DNA of 64,000 nucleotides, from positions 496,001-560,000 of the forward strand of contig JADIYY010000003.1 in NCBI GenBank assembly GCA_016705065.1, written 5' to 3'. Origin of the DNA: Candidatus Aalborgiella aggregata. GTDB taxonomy: Bacteria; Pseudomonadota; Gammaproteobacteria; Burkholderiales; Burkholderiaceae_C. Made by a program: the position numbers and the translations under genes. The notes under the pieces are model-generated. The model was given only the letters and a program-made list of their open reading frames with translations. It had not been told where the DNA came from and ran no database searches. This document shows positions 26,639 through 35,117 of this stretch, in pieces. How positions within the stretch are numbered: the first letter of the stretch is position 1; every line of letters begins with the position of its first letter.

Positions 26639-26880
26639 CCCAACTCACAGACCCTGACACCAAAAAAGCCATGTGTGCCCGTTTGGCGCGCGTTGAAGGC
26701 CAGTTGCGCGGCGTGCAACGATTAATCAATGAAGATCAAAGCTGTGAAAAAATTGCACAACAACTCTCTGCCGCGCGTAAAGCTTTGGACAAATCATTTT
26801 TCACCATGGTCGGTTGCATGATTGAGCAAGGTGATTTGCCATCTGGCGACGTGGCAGACATGTTGTCCAAGTTTGCATAA
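26635..26880 (+). CDS. CsoR/FrmR/RcnR-family transcriptional repressor
   Basis: The 81-residue all-helical protein has the family pattern ARVEGQLRGVQRLI followed by CEKIAQQLSAARKALDK. Members repress metal or aldehyde/sulfide resistance genes. The conserved first cysteine is C37. In the second helix a cysteine (C61) and a methionine stand near the place where copper and formaldehyde sensors have a histidine, so the inducer is unclear. It is translationally coupled to hprK, with no transporter or dehydrogenase gene beside it. Confidence 0.8.
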   Translation: MTQLTDPDTKKAMCARLARVEGQLRGVQRLINEDQSCEKIAQQLSAARKALDKSFFTMVGCMIEQGDLPSGDVADMLSKFA

Positions 26881-26900
26881 TAACTACAAGTGAAACATGC

Positions 26901-26938
26901 AAAAAAATAGCGTCAAGCTGCGAAAGCTTGACGCTATT
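26901..26938 (-). terminator. Rho-independent terminator for the LysM/BON gene
   Basis: A perfect 14-bp stem (AATAGCGTCAAGCT / AGCTTGACGCTATT) with a five-base loop is followed, on the minus strand, by a run of seven T. The T-run side shows that it serves the minus-strand gene at 27003. One arm coincides with the end of repeat copy 3. Confidence 0.88.
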
Positions 26939-26998
26939 GATTTAATGGCAACCTAGGCAATCAATACGCCATCTGAAGGCATATTTAGCATATATTCC
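26933..26998 (+). repeat. Dispersed palindromic repeat, copy 3
   Basis: The copy runs GCTATTGATTTAATGGC, ACCTAGGCAATCAATACGCC, then a diverged ATCTGAAGGCATATTT tail. It lies between the LysM/BON stop codon and its terminator, so it is in the 3' untranslated part of that transcript. Confidence 0.85.
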
Positions 26999-27002
26999 TG
27001 AA

Positions 27003-27509
27003 TTACGCCAATGGCGGGATGCGCAGTTTTTGACCTGGATAAATTTTGTCTGGGTGGCTCAACATGGGTTTGTTGGCTTCAAAAATCACTGGGTATTTTC
27101 CAGCGTTGCCGTAGTATTCTTTGGCAATTGCTGACAAGGTGTCGCCACGCACCACGTCGTGGAATTGTGATTCGCCAGCAGAGTCAGACACGGCCAACAT
27201 GTTGTTTACACTTCCTACACCACCCACGTTGCCGCAGCACAGAGCTGCTTTTTCACTGGCTTCTTGTGAGGGTGCGGTGCCTTGCAATTCGACAGTGCTG
27301 GTGGCGCCATCAAACGTGACGTACAGACCTTCAATGCCCAAGTTTTGTGCTTCGATGTATTTGGCAATACCGTCGCCAGCGGCCTTGTTCAATTCTTCGG
27401 AGCGCGCACGTGCGGCTTCGTCAGTGGCGGCTTTAGCAGCCGCATCTTCAACCTCTTTGGAGCCAAACAGTTTTTCACCCGCTTCTTTGATAAAACTAAA
27501 CATACCCAT
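27003..27509 (-). CDS. BON and LysM domain protein (Kbp/YgaU-like)
   Basis: The 168-residue protein starts MGMFSFIKEAGEKLFGSKE. A BON domain (about residues 45-100: GIEGLYVTFDGATSTVELQG) precedes a LysM domain (about 115-165: HDVVRGDTLSAIAKEYYGNA, then YPGQKLRIPPL). The layout matches the E. coli potassium-binding protein Kbp (YgaU). There is no signal peptide, so it is cytoplasmic. An AAGGAG site before the ATG at 27509 rules out the longer frame starting at 27533. Confidence 0.88.
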   Translation of the reverse strand: MGMFSFIKEAGEKLFGSKEVEDAAAKAATDEAARARSEELNKAAGDGIAKYIEAQNLGIEGLYVTFDGATSTVELQGTAPSQEASEKAALCCGNVGGVGSVNNMLAVSDSAGESQFHDVVRGDTLSAIAKEYYGNAGKYPVIFEANKPMLSHPDKIYPGQKLRIPPLA

Positions 27510-27740
27510 GAGATTTCTCCTTAAAAATAACAAGCAAATTAAGCGTGAGGGCTAAATAATTCAACCCTTACACTGCGTTACTGTACATGGAATTTGTGAC
27601 AAGATTTTCGTAATCCGTCGTTAATCCTGAGTAAAAACCCTGATGTATAGCAATAATCTTCCAAACTGTGTTCTATGTCACACAGCTGGCTGATGTTTAG
27701 ACAGCTAGAATCGCGCTAAACAGTAAAAAAAAGACTACCC

Positions 27741-28508
27741 ATGAGTTTTCTCGCACTCGATGTTGGCAATACGCGGCTCAAATGGGCGCTGTATGACACA
27801 GCCATTCCGGGTGCCAAGCTGCTCGCACACGGTGCTGAATTTTTAGAAAATATTGACACCTTGGCAGAGGGGGCATGGAGTGAGCTGCCAGCACCTCAAC
27901 ATATTTTGGGTTGTATCGTCGCCGGAGACCACATTCGCAGACGTGTGATGTTGCAATTAGAGCTATGGGATGCGGTACCGCAGTGGGTGATAGCCAGCGC
28001 ACAAGAGGCGGGATTGTCGAACGGCTACGATCACCCAACACGTTTGGGAGCTGACCGCTGGGTGGCCATGATCGGTGCACGTCATCGGCTGTTGGGTCGT
28101 GGTATGGCCAAACCCATTATTGTGGTGATGGTGGGCACAGCTGTGACGGTAGAAGCGATTGATGCTTCAGGCAAATTTTTAGGTGGCATCATCATTCCGG
28201 GGCATGGCATCATGCTCAAAGCTTTGGAATCGGGCACGGCAGGTTTGCACGTTCCAACCGGCGAGGTGGTGAACTTTCCAACCAATACCAGTGATGCCTT
28301 GACCAGTGGTGGTACGTTTGCCATTGCAGGTGCGGTAGAGCGCATGATTCAACACCTACGACAACACACTGGCGCAGAACCCGTTTGCTTTATGACAGGT
28401 GGCGCTGGCTGGAAAATGGCGCCCAGCATGAGTGTGCCGTTTGAACTGGTAGACAGTTTGATATTTGATGGTTTGTTAGAAATTGCAAAATCGAGGTTTG
28501 CTGACTAA
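27741..28508 (+). CDS. coaX: Type III pantothenate kinase
   Basis: The 255-residue enzyme catalyses the first step of CoA synthesis. The N-terminal phosphate-binding motif LALDVGNTRLKWAL, the pantothenate motif LGADRWVAM and the segment GTAVTVEAID with GGIIIPGHGIML identify CoaX of the acetate/sugar kinase fold. Length is normal. The DUF1566 gene follows after 15 bases. Confidence 0.95.
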   Translation: MSFLALDVGNTRLKWALYDTAIPGAKLLAHGAEFLENIDTLAEGAWSELPAPQHILGCIVAGDHIRRRVMLQLELWDAVPQWVIASAQEAGLSNGYDHPTRLGADRWVAMIGARHRLLGRGMAKPIIVVMVGTAVTVEAIDASGKFLGGIIIPGHGIMLKALESGTAGLHVPTGEVVNFPTNTSDALTSGGTFAIAGAVERMIQHLRQHTGAEPVCFMTGGAGWKMAPSMSVPFELVDSLIFDGLLEIAKSRFAD

Positions 28509-28523
28509 ATACACGCATTCAAA

Positions 28524-29408
28524 ATGGCTGCAACACGTAATCATTTGGATAAACAAAACGTGGACACCACGGAGAAAGACTATGTCGATTTGTGGGCGTT
28601 GGCTTTTGAATACCGCACCAGTTTAGAGCGCTTGTTGGGGCTCAACAAAGAGCTCAACTCCTATCTGACCAATCGAAGCGACGACGACAGCATGGACTTC
28701 AATGCGGCCATCGAAAAATTCAGGCCGCCACTGGAGGCGGCCAGCGCATTTCTCATGAGGCTGGATACTTTGGCCGACACACACTTGGCGCATCAGGTGG
28801 ATTTGCTCAAATACGGTCAACATTTGGTTTTGGAAATGAGAACGGACACCGTTGTACCGTTCATAGATAAATTTGACCAATTCGAACAAGAACTGCTGCC
28901 CAAGTTGTCCAATGAAGCTTCGGCCCAATTGATGGTAAGCGTATTGGCACAAGAAGCACAATGGCGCAAGCGGCAGTTGGAAAGTGCCGGCTATATCGAT
29001 CATGGTGATGGCACCATCACAGACACACGCTTCAAGCTGATGTGGATGAAGTGCGCGCAAGGACAAGTAGGACCGCTGTGCGAAGGCGCTGTGCTGACTT
29101 TCACTTGGGAAGGCGCCATGGCGATACCCCTTGCATTGAATCAGCAGGGCGGATTTTCGGGCTATACCGATTGGCGAGTGCCAACAGCCAGTGAACTTGA
29201 AAGCCTTTTGCAAAACGATGCTGAACACACCATCTGTGAAGCGGCGTTTCCGAACGCACCAGAGATTATTTTTTGGTCTTCCACCACCATTGAGGGTGCG
29301 AACAGCAGTGGCGCCAAAGATGCATGGAACGTATATTTTGGCACGGGTAGTAGAGGCTTGAACGATCAGAATAATTTGTTTGCTGTGCGATTGGTGCGCA
29401 GTCTATAG
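28524..29408 (+). CDS. DUF1566 (Lcl C-terminal) domain protein
   Basis: The 294-residue protein has an N-terminal helical, coiled-coil-like part of about 160 residues and a C-terminal DUF1566 domain with its usual marks: DGTITDTRFKLMWMKC, GYTDWRVPTASELESLL, FWSSTT, AWNVYFGTGS and VRLVRSL. No signal peptide is visible. The role of DUF1566 domains is unclear; many occur in surface proteins. It follows coaX closely and may be co-transcribed. Confidence 0.75.
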   Translation: MAATRNHLDKQNVDTTEKDYVDLWALAFEYRTSLERLLGLNKELNSYLTNRSDDDSMDFNAAIEKFRPPLEAASAFLMRLDTLADTHLAHQVDLLKYGQHLVLEMRTDTVVPFIDKFDQFEQELLPKLSNEASAQLMVSVLAQEAQWRKRQLESAGYIDHGDGTITDTRFKLMWMKCAQGQVGPLCEGAVLTFTWEGAMAIPLALNQQGGFSGYTDWRVPTASELESLLQNDAEHTICEAAFPNAPEIIFWSSTTIEGANSSGAKDAWNVYFGTGSRGLNDQNNLFAVRLVRSL

Positions 29409-29495
29409 TCCCTATTTGTAAAACCAAGAACGGAAGGGGTGCTGAATGCGGGGCAAGAATTGAACTATGCCGGCGTGGTTTAATCACACACATCT

Positions 29496-31733
29496 ATGCG
29501 AAACACATCTTCTGTCATTAAAAATGCCAAGCTCCTTTTTGCTATTATTTTAATAGCGATTCAGGCAATTATTACGCAGGCTACAGGTCAAAATCAATCA
29601 TTATCTGTGGCGACCACAGGCACCTCAGTGGTCACCACCGAGCGGGTGAGAGCCGAGCTCATGGCGCATGCACCGCAAGGGGTTGCAGTCAGTGGCGACA
29701 AAATTGACGCCAACACGGTTTGGGTCGGTTTACAACTAGCTCACCAGCCGCATTGGCACACGTACTGGAAAAATTCGGGTGACTCTGGTGCACCCACGAC
29801 CTTGGAATGGATCCTACCCGTGGGTGTGATGGCGGGAGATATCGCCTGGCCCACGCCACAAAAAATACGCATCTCTACCTTGGCCAATTATGGCTACGAG
29901 GGCACGGTATTGTTGGCGGTACCGCTCATCATCACACCTGACTTCAAACCAGCTGGCTTGAACAAAGAGTTGAACGTCAAGCTCAAAGCGCAATGGTTGG
30001 CATGTAAACAAGAATGTGTGCCTGAAGAAGGCGAGTTTGCATTGACCATTCCAGTACAAAGTTCAACCGCCATCAACGCTGCAGTTTTCAATGCTGTCAA
30101 ATCCAAATGGCCGCAGCCGCTGAACCAAGCCGTAAGCAAAGTGGATGTTCAAGCTAAGAGTCTGTTACTCACCGTCACTGGTTTGCCTGCAGCATTGCAA
30201 GGTAAAACTCTAGAGGCGTTTCCAGAGGTTTCAGAGTTGATTGAAACAGCCGCCACTCCCACACAGTCGTGGCAGGGCAATGTATGGACGGCCAATATTC
30301 CATTGTCTGCATTGCGAGCCAACAGCCCGGCCTCAGTACCATGGGTGCTGAAAGTGGGCAATCAATCTTGGTACACAGTGGCCAGCGTGACGGGCGGCGC
30401 TGCGTCTTGGCCCAAAGTAGAGAGTACTGCCGTATCACCCGCATTGACAGCAGCACTTGAGAGCAACAAATCAACAGCTAGCGATGTTGCATCTAACAGC
30501 GCAGCAGGATCAGACGTGGGCATGTGGGCATCGCTCGTGGGTGCATTTTTAGGTGGTTTGATATTGAACCTGATGCCTTGCGTGTTCCCTGTGTTGGCCA
30601 TCAAAGTGGTGAGTTTTTCGCAACACAGTTCGCACAGCGAAGTGCGTTTGCACCGACAAAGCGGCATAGCCTATTTGGTTGGCGTGGTGATGTCGTTTGT
30701 GCTGCTTGGCGGATTGATGTTGGCATTGCGCGCTGCGGGTGAGCAACTGGGTTGGGGCTTTCAGTTGCAAAGCCCTGCTGTGGTGGCGGGCTTGGCGGTG
30801 TTGTTCACCATCATTGGTTTGAACTTGGCTGGCTTGTTTGAATTTGGCAGTGTTCTGCCATCCAACTTAGCATCTGCACGCGCCAAGCACCCTATGGTGG
30901 ATTCGTTTTTATCAGGCATATTGGCTGTCGCAGTGGCTTCACCTTGCACGGCACCGTTCATGGGTGCATCTTTGGGTTTTGCCTTGGGTTTACCTGCCCT
31001 GCAAGCTTTGATGATTTTTGCGGCCATCGGTGTGGGCATGGCTTTGCCCTTTGTGCTGGCCAGCTTCATTCCCGCCGTGGCACGTGCTTTGCCGCGCCCT
31101 GGCGCGTGGATGGACACCTTTAAAAAGTTGATGGCTTTTCCCATGTTTGCCACGGTGGTATGGTTGGTCTGGGTATTGGGGCAGCAAAGTGGCATTGATG
31201 GTGCGGGCGCATTGCTGCTGATATTGCTACTACTTTCCATGTTGTTGTGGACATTCACACTGCAAGGCCGCACCCGCATATGGTTGGGTCTAATTTCTTT
31301 GCTGGCATTGGTTTACTCATTCGTCTCTTTTGGCCCTCAAGTCACCAAACTGGCAGAGCCTGTTGCAGCCACACTTGGCATCAACAACTCAGCAGAACGC
31401 TGGCAAGCATGGACACCTGGGCGCGTCGAACAACTGTTGGCCGAGGGTAAACCGGTGTTTGTCGATTTCACCGCCGCATGGTGCGTGACCTGCCAATACA
31501 ACAAAAAAACCACGCTGGCCAATGCGGAGTTGTTGGCCAATTTCGATGCCAAAAAAGTTAACTTGCTGCGTGCCGATTGGACCCGCCGTGACCCCGCCAT
31601 CACTGCTGCACTGGCCAAACTAGGGCGTAATGGTGTGCCCGTCTACGTGTTTTACGCACAAGGTAAAGCGCCTGTGGTGTTGTCAGAAGTCATTTCTGTG
31701 GATGATGTGAACAAAGTTTTGAGCTCACTCTAA
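29496..31733 (+). CDS. dsbD: Thiol:disulfide interchange protein DsbD
   Basis: The 745-residue inner-membrane protein carries electrons from cytoplasmic thioredoxin to periplasmic DsbC. A signal peptide (about residues 12-32), a periplasmic N-terminal domain (with LACKQECVPEEG), eight membrane segments holding the cysteine pair NLMPCVFPVLAIK and SPCTAPFMG, and a C-terminal thioredoxin domain with CVTC at residues 663-666 are seen. dsbC lies 14 kb away. The signal peptide core, residues 16-31, is encoded by a dispersed repeat copy. Confidence 0.93.
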   Translation: MRNTSSVIKNAKLLFAIILIAIQAIITQATGQNQSLSVATTGTSVVTTERVRAELMAHAPQGVAVSGDKIDANTVWVGLQLAHQPHWHTYWKNSGDSGAPTTLEWILPVGVMAGDIAWPTPQKIRISTLANYGYEGTVLLAVPLIITPDFKPAGLNKELNVKLKAQWLACKQECVPEEGEFALTIPVQSSTAINAAVFNAVKSKWPQPLNQAVSKVDVQAKSLLLTVTGLPAALQGKTLEAFPEVSELIETAATPTQSWQGNVWTANIPLSALRANSPASVPWVLKVGNQSWYTVASVTGGAASWPKVESTAVSPALTAALESNKSTASDVASNSAAGSDVGMWASLVGAFLGGLILNLMPCVFPVLAIKVVSFSQHSSHSEVRLHRQSGIAYLVGVVMSFVLLGGLMLALRAAGEQLGWGFQLQSPAVVAGLAVLFTIIGLNLAGLFEFGSVLPSNLASARAKHPMVDSFLSGILAVAVASPCTAPFMGASLGFALGLPALQALMIFAAIGVGMALPFVLASFIPAVARALPRPGAWMDTFKKLMAFPMFATVVWLVWVLGQQSGIDGAGALLLILLLLSMLLWTFTLQGRTRIWLGLISLLALVYSFVSFGPQVTKLAEPVAATLGINNSAERWQAWTPGRVEQLLAEGKPVFVDFTAAWCVTCQYNKKTTLANAELLANFDAKKVNLLRADWTRRDPAITAALAKLGRNGVPVYVFYAQGKAPVVLSEVISVDDVNKVLSSL
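29541..29590 (+). repeat. Dispersed palindromic repeat, copy 4, inside dsbD
   Basis: GCTATTATTTTAATAGC is followed by TTCAGGCAATTATTACGCAG and GCTACAGG. The copy is in frame and encodes AIILIAIQAIITQATG, the hydrophobic part of the DsbD signal peptide. Confidence 0.8.
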
Positions 31734-31855
31734 AGAGAGAAGCGTTACGCTTCTGTACCTTTCGGTCTATACCTTAATGCACATTGAATTTTGTGAACAA
31801 AGGAATAAAATTTATCTAGATTACTCTTTTGATTTCAAATATTAAGGAGATAGAT

Positions 31856-32647
31856 ATGATAAATATTAGCCAAACTTTGTGCACCTGCCAGCATATCAAG
31901 CGCATTTGCTTGGGAGCTGTGACGCTGGCTATGTCATTATTTCTAAGGGCTTGCAGTGGCATCGGTTCCGACACAACACCGACTGTGGTTTCCGGCGAGT
32001 TCAGTGCCATGGGTGTGAAGGGTACAGTGAACGGTGATAAAGTGAGCATTGATTTAAGTGGATTAGGCAATTGTGCGACTACCATTGAAAATTTAGTCAT
32101 CAGTGTTAATGCCAGCGGCTCTACCATCAGCCCAGATCCCAATGTGGCTCGTGACTATAGCCAGCCTGTGCAATTCACACTCTCTTTGCCAGATGGAACA
32201 AAGCAGGTTTATACGGTGACCGTTAAAGGCGCAGATTGCATAACGCCAGCGGGTAAATATACAGGGGTTTGGATCGGTAGCTGTGTTCCCAGTACGGGTG
32301 AAGCTATTGGACCAACTGACCATACGATCGATAAATTTACCATATCGCCAACTTCAGCTACGACGTTTACGCTTGCTATCGACACAGTCTATTACACCAA
32401 TTCATCTTGCAATGTAGTGAATGGGATAAGACCGACGTATGTGCTCAATATTTCAATTCTAGGTAATAAAGCCATTGCGGGAGGAAAGACGGTAGACAAA
32501 GTCTTCTATTCCAGAATCGGTAGCAGCTCTTTTGGTAATGCAATTTTTTACACAAACGGTGCATATTTACAACTTGGGGATGACGCACCGTTTGATGCAG
32601 AAGGATATCCAGAAACTTTGTATCCAAATCAATTTAACAAGCTGTAG
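31856..32647 (+). CDS. Putative lipoprotein of unknown function
   Basis: The 263-residue protein starts MINISQTLCTC and has a hydrophobic segment LGAVTLAMSLFLRAC, a weak lipobox because arginine stands at -2. The rest is rich in threonine, serine and glycine and looks beta-structured, with no family that I recognise. An AAGGAG site sets the start at 31856 rather than an upstream one. It is a single gene between dsbD and a strong terminator. Confidence 0.6.
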   Translation: MINISQTLCTCQHIKRICLGAVTLAMSLFLRACSGIGSDTTPTVVSGEFSAMGVKGTVNGDKVSIDLSGLGNCATTIENLVISVNASGSTISPDPNVARDYSQPVQFTLSLPDGTKQVYTVTVKGADCITPAGKYTGVWIGSCVPSTGEAIGPTDHTIDKFTISPTSATTFTLAIDTVYYTNSSCNVVNGIRPTYVLNISILGNKAIAGGKTVDKVFYSRIGSSSFGNAIFYTNGAYLQLGDDAPFDAEGYPETLYPNQFNKL

Positions 32648-32693
32648 AGCGCAAGTGAATTGATAGACTAGCCCTAAGGCAATTTCTCTTGTG

Positions 32694-32722
32694 GCCACTC
32701 ATATATTGAGTGGCTTTTTTTT
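32694..32722 (+). terminator. Rho-independent terminator after the lipoprotein gene
   Basis: The perfect 8-bp stem GCCACTCA / TGAGTGGC has a five-base loop and is followed by eight T. Confidence 0.92.
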
Positions 32723-32751
32723 CATGTGCTTAAAAACAGGTAAAATATAGC

Positions 32752-32808
32752 TTAAATTGGCACCTAGGCAGCGTATTTATTGCCTATAGTGCTATTATAT
32801 TTATAGCA
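32752..32808 (-). repeat. Dispersed palindromic repeat, copy 5
   Basis: This intergenic copy before ychF is in reverse orientation. Read on the minus strand it is GCTATAAATATAATAGC, CTATAGGCAATAAATACGC, then TGCCTAGGTGCC. It lies 36 bases before the ychF start, so it is probably in or near its promoter. Confidence 0.85.
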
Positions 32809-32843
32809 ATATTCATTCATCTATTTAAATTGAAAGTATCAGC

Positions 32844-33929
32844 ATGAAATGCGGAATTGTGGGCTTGCCCAATGTTGGTAAATCGACCCTGTTTAATGCC
32901 TTGACCAAGGCCGGCATCGCAGCAGAAAACTACCCGTTCTGCACCATAGAGCCCAACGTGGGCGTGGTGGAAGTACCCGACCCACGTTTGCAGCAGTTGG
33001 CGCAAATCATCACGCCTGAGCGGATCGTGCCGGCGATTGTGGAATTTGTTGACATTGCCGGTTTGGTCGCAGGTGCAAGTACAGGTGAAGGCTTGGGCAA
33101 CAAGTTTTTGGAGCACATTCGCCAAACCGACGCCACCATCAATGTGGTGCGCTGTTTTGAGGATGACAACGTTATCCACGTCGCAGGCAAGGTCGACCCG
33201 ATTGATGACATCGAAGTCATCCAAACCGAGCTGTGCCTGGCCGACTTATCGGCGGTTGAAAAAGGCTTGCATCGCGTCAATAAACTAGCGCGTTCGGGGG
33301 ACAAAGACTCGGCAAAGCTCGTAGCGATTTTAGAAAAATGCCAAGCTGCGTTGAACGAAACCAAGCCAGTTCGCACGCTTGATTTCAGCAAAGAAGAGCA
33401 TGTATTGTTGAAGCAATTTTTCCTCATCACGGCCAAGCCTGCCATGTTTGTAGCCAATGTGGCAGAAGATGGGTTTGCCAATAACCCCATGTTGGATCGT
33501 TTGACCGCGTACGCCAAAGCGCAAAACGCACCTGTTGTGGCCATCAGCGCCAAATTGGAGGCTGAAATGGCAGAGATGAGCGATGAAGACCGTGATTTAT
33601 TCTTGGCCGAGTTGGGGCAAGAAGAACCTGGCTTGGATCGCTTGATCCGCGCGGCTTACAAACTTTTGGGTCTGCAAACATACTTCACTGCAGGCGTCAA
33701 AGAAGTGCGCGCCTGGACCATCCACATTGGTGACACTGGCCCCCAAGCGGCAGGCGTGATTCACACCGATTTTGAAAAAGGCTACATCCGTGCCCAAACC
33801 ATTGCGTTTGACGATTTCATCCATTACAAAGGCGAACAAGGTGCAAAAGACGCCGGCAAAATGCGCGCTGAGGGCAAGGACTATGTCGTTAAAGATGGTG
33901 ATGTGATGAACTTCTTGTTCAGCAGCTAA
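32844..33929 (+). CDS. ychF: Redox-regulated ATPase/GTPase YchF
   Basis: The 361-residue OBG-family P-loop protein starts MKCGIVGLPNVGKSTLFNAL. The usual G1 (GLPNVGKS) and G3 (DIAGLV) motifs are followed by a helical domain and a C-terminal TGS-like domain (FTAGVKEVRAWT, VIHTDFEKGYIRAQTI). YchF binds ATP in preference to GTP and associates with ribosomes. Length is standard. It is convergent with the resorcinol-type cluster. Confidence 0.96.
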   Translation: MKCGIVGLPNVGKSTLFNALTKAGIAAENYPFCTIEPNVGVVEVPDPRLQQLAQIITPERIVPAIVEFVDIAGLVAGASTGEGLGNKFLEHIRQTDATINVVRCFEDDNVIHVAGKVDPIDDIEVIQTELCLADLSAVEKGLHRVNKLARSGDKDSAKLVAILEKCQAALNETKPVRTLDFSKEEHVLLKQFFLITAKPAMFVANVAEDGFANNPMLDRLTAYAKAQNAPVVAISAKLEAEMAEMSDEDRDLFLAELGQEEPGLDRLIRAAYKLLGLQTYFTAGVKEVRAWTIHIGDTGPQAAGVIHTDFEKGYIRAQTIAFDDFIHYKGEQGAKDAGKMRAEGKDYVVKDGDVMNFLFSS

Positions 33930-33984
33930 ATCCAGCTGATGAAACTAAATGCCATTTCTTGAGAATTGTTTCAGTTTGAAATTG

Positions 33985-34611
33985 TCAAAATAAAAACGGA
34001 ACAAAGCGTTTGCTGACTTGCATGTAGCGTGCGTAGTCGTCGCCAAAAAAAACCAAACACTCGGCCTCGTCACGTTTCGCTGTCAGCCATAAAGCAAAAC
34101 TTGCAAACGATACCAACAAAGTGTTCAAGAGCGTCATGTTTTTTAGATAGGCGCCCCATGCTAAGAACAACAGGGCGGCATACATGGGATGCCTGATCAA
34201 ACCATAAATGTGGGTGGTGACAAGTTTCTCAGTTTTTTCAAACTTGTACAAACTGTTGTCGTGCCGATGGCCACTTGGAAGCCCTAAAGTTTTTAATGCG
34301 CTCAATCCCAAAAAAGCCAGTAAAGCTGAAATAAACAAGAGTAACCAAGATAACAATTGAATGGGTGCAAACATGTGCACGTGCCAGACCGGTGCGTTCA
34401 GTACAAGCAATGCCAGAATTGCCTCCCAAGCAAAAAAACGCGTAAAACCATGCGCTTCTTTATTGAGCAAGGGTTTGCGCGAGAGGTAAATCAATACAAA
34501 TGTGAGTGCAATAAATGCGCTTATTTGTAAGATGGGATGGGTCATTCTTTGCAACGATTGAGCTAATTGAGTGTTGAACGTGAAAGCAGAAATTATGCTA
34601 TCAAACGCCAA
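33985..34611 (-). CDS. Isoprenylcysteine carboxyl methyltransferase-like membrane protein
   Basis: The 208-residue protein has about five membrane helices. The C-terminal part LVTTHIYGLIRHPMYAALLF and AKRDEAECLVFFGDDYARYM matches the ICMT/PEMT-type SAM-dependent membrane methyltransferases (RHPxY and E...F-G-x-x-Y). It is the last gene of the minus-strand cluster and its TTG start overlaps the preceding gene by 19 bases. An internal ATG at 34545 is an alternative start. It may methylate the cluster's lipid product, which is inference only. Confidence 0.65.
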   Translation of the reverse strand: MAFDSIISAFTFNTQLAQSLQRMTHPILQISAFIALTFVLIYLSRKPLLNKEAHGFTRFFAWEAILALLVLNAPVWHVHMFAPIQLLSWLLLFISALLAFLGLSALKTLGLPSGHRHDNSLYKFEKTEKLVTTHIYGLIRHPMYAALLFLAWGAYLKNMTLLNTLLVSFASFALWLTAKRDEAECLVFFGDDYARYMQVSKRFVPFLF

Positions 34612-35117
34612 TGGCTAATGGGTACGGGCTTTAAATCAACATAACCATACAGCAAACCCGCCCAAGGTTTGTTCAATTGCTGTGCTTGATGTTGCAGAGC
34701 GTTAGCTTCATTTTGAAAGATGGTTTCGAGTGCGGCAAAGTTGTCATGCGCAACAAAACTGGCGTCGCCCTGCCACTGTAAATACTGGCTCAACGCTGCC
34801 AACATTTGACTGGGCTGGCTTTGTAAAAAATCAAACGGCATGGGCAAATTGGCACTTGCACAACTTTGCCAAGAAAGTAACAAAGCATCCATAGGTCCAA
34901 AAGTACATGCCACACGCAACACCGTATGCGCAGACAAGCGGTCAATGCCATGAGCATCCAAACATTGCAAAGCCCCGTATAAAGCCAGCTCAGCCCATGT
35001 CCCCAGACGTCGTGGGCGTTGTTCTAAACGCAGAACAAGTTGATCACGCCAATCAGAAGGTACGGGTTGAAAGATGTTTGGCAAGCAGCCTGAGCTTTCT
35101 AATTGAGAGCTGTTCAT
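34593..35117 (-). CDS. Beta-ketoacyl synthase chain-length-factor-like protein (ketoacyl-synt_2 type)
   Basis: The 174-residue protein resembles the short ketoacyl-synthase N-terminal-like family found beside ketosynthases in aryl-polyene and resorcinol clusters: RRLGTWAELALYGAL near residue 36, VLRVACTFGPMDALLLSW, then a C-terminal AGLLYGYVDL. No catalytic cysteine/histidine set is seen, so it would act as a non-catalytic partner of the ketosynthase upstream. It overlaps the ketosynthase stop by four bases. It is shorter than the roughly 240 residues I remember for this family. Confidence 0.6.
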   Translation of the reverse strand: MNSSQLESSGCLPNIFQPVPSDWRDQLVLRLEQRPRRLGTWAELALYGALQCLDAHGIDRLSAHTVLRVACTFGPMDALLLSWQSCASANLPMPFDFLQSQPSQMLAALSQYLQWQGDASFVAHDNFAALETIFQNEANALQHQAQQLNKPWAGLLYGYVDLKPVPISHWRLIA

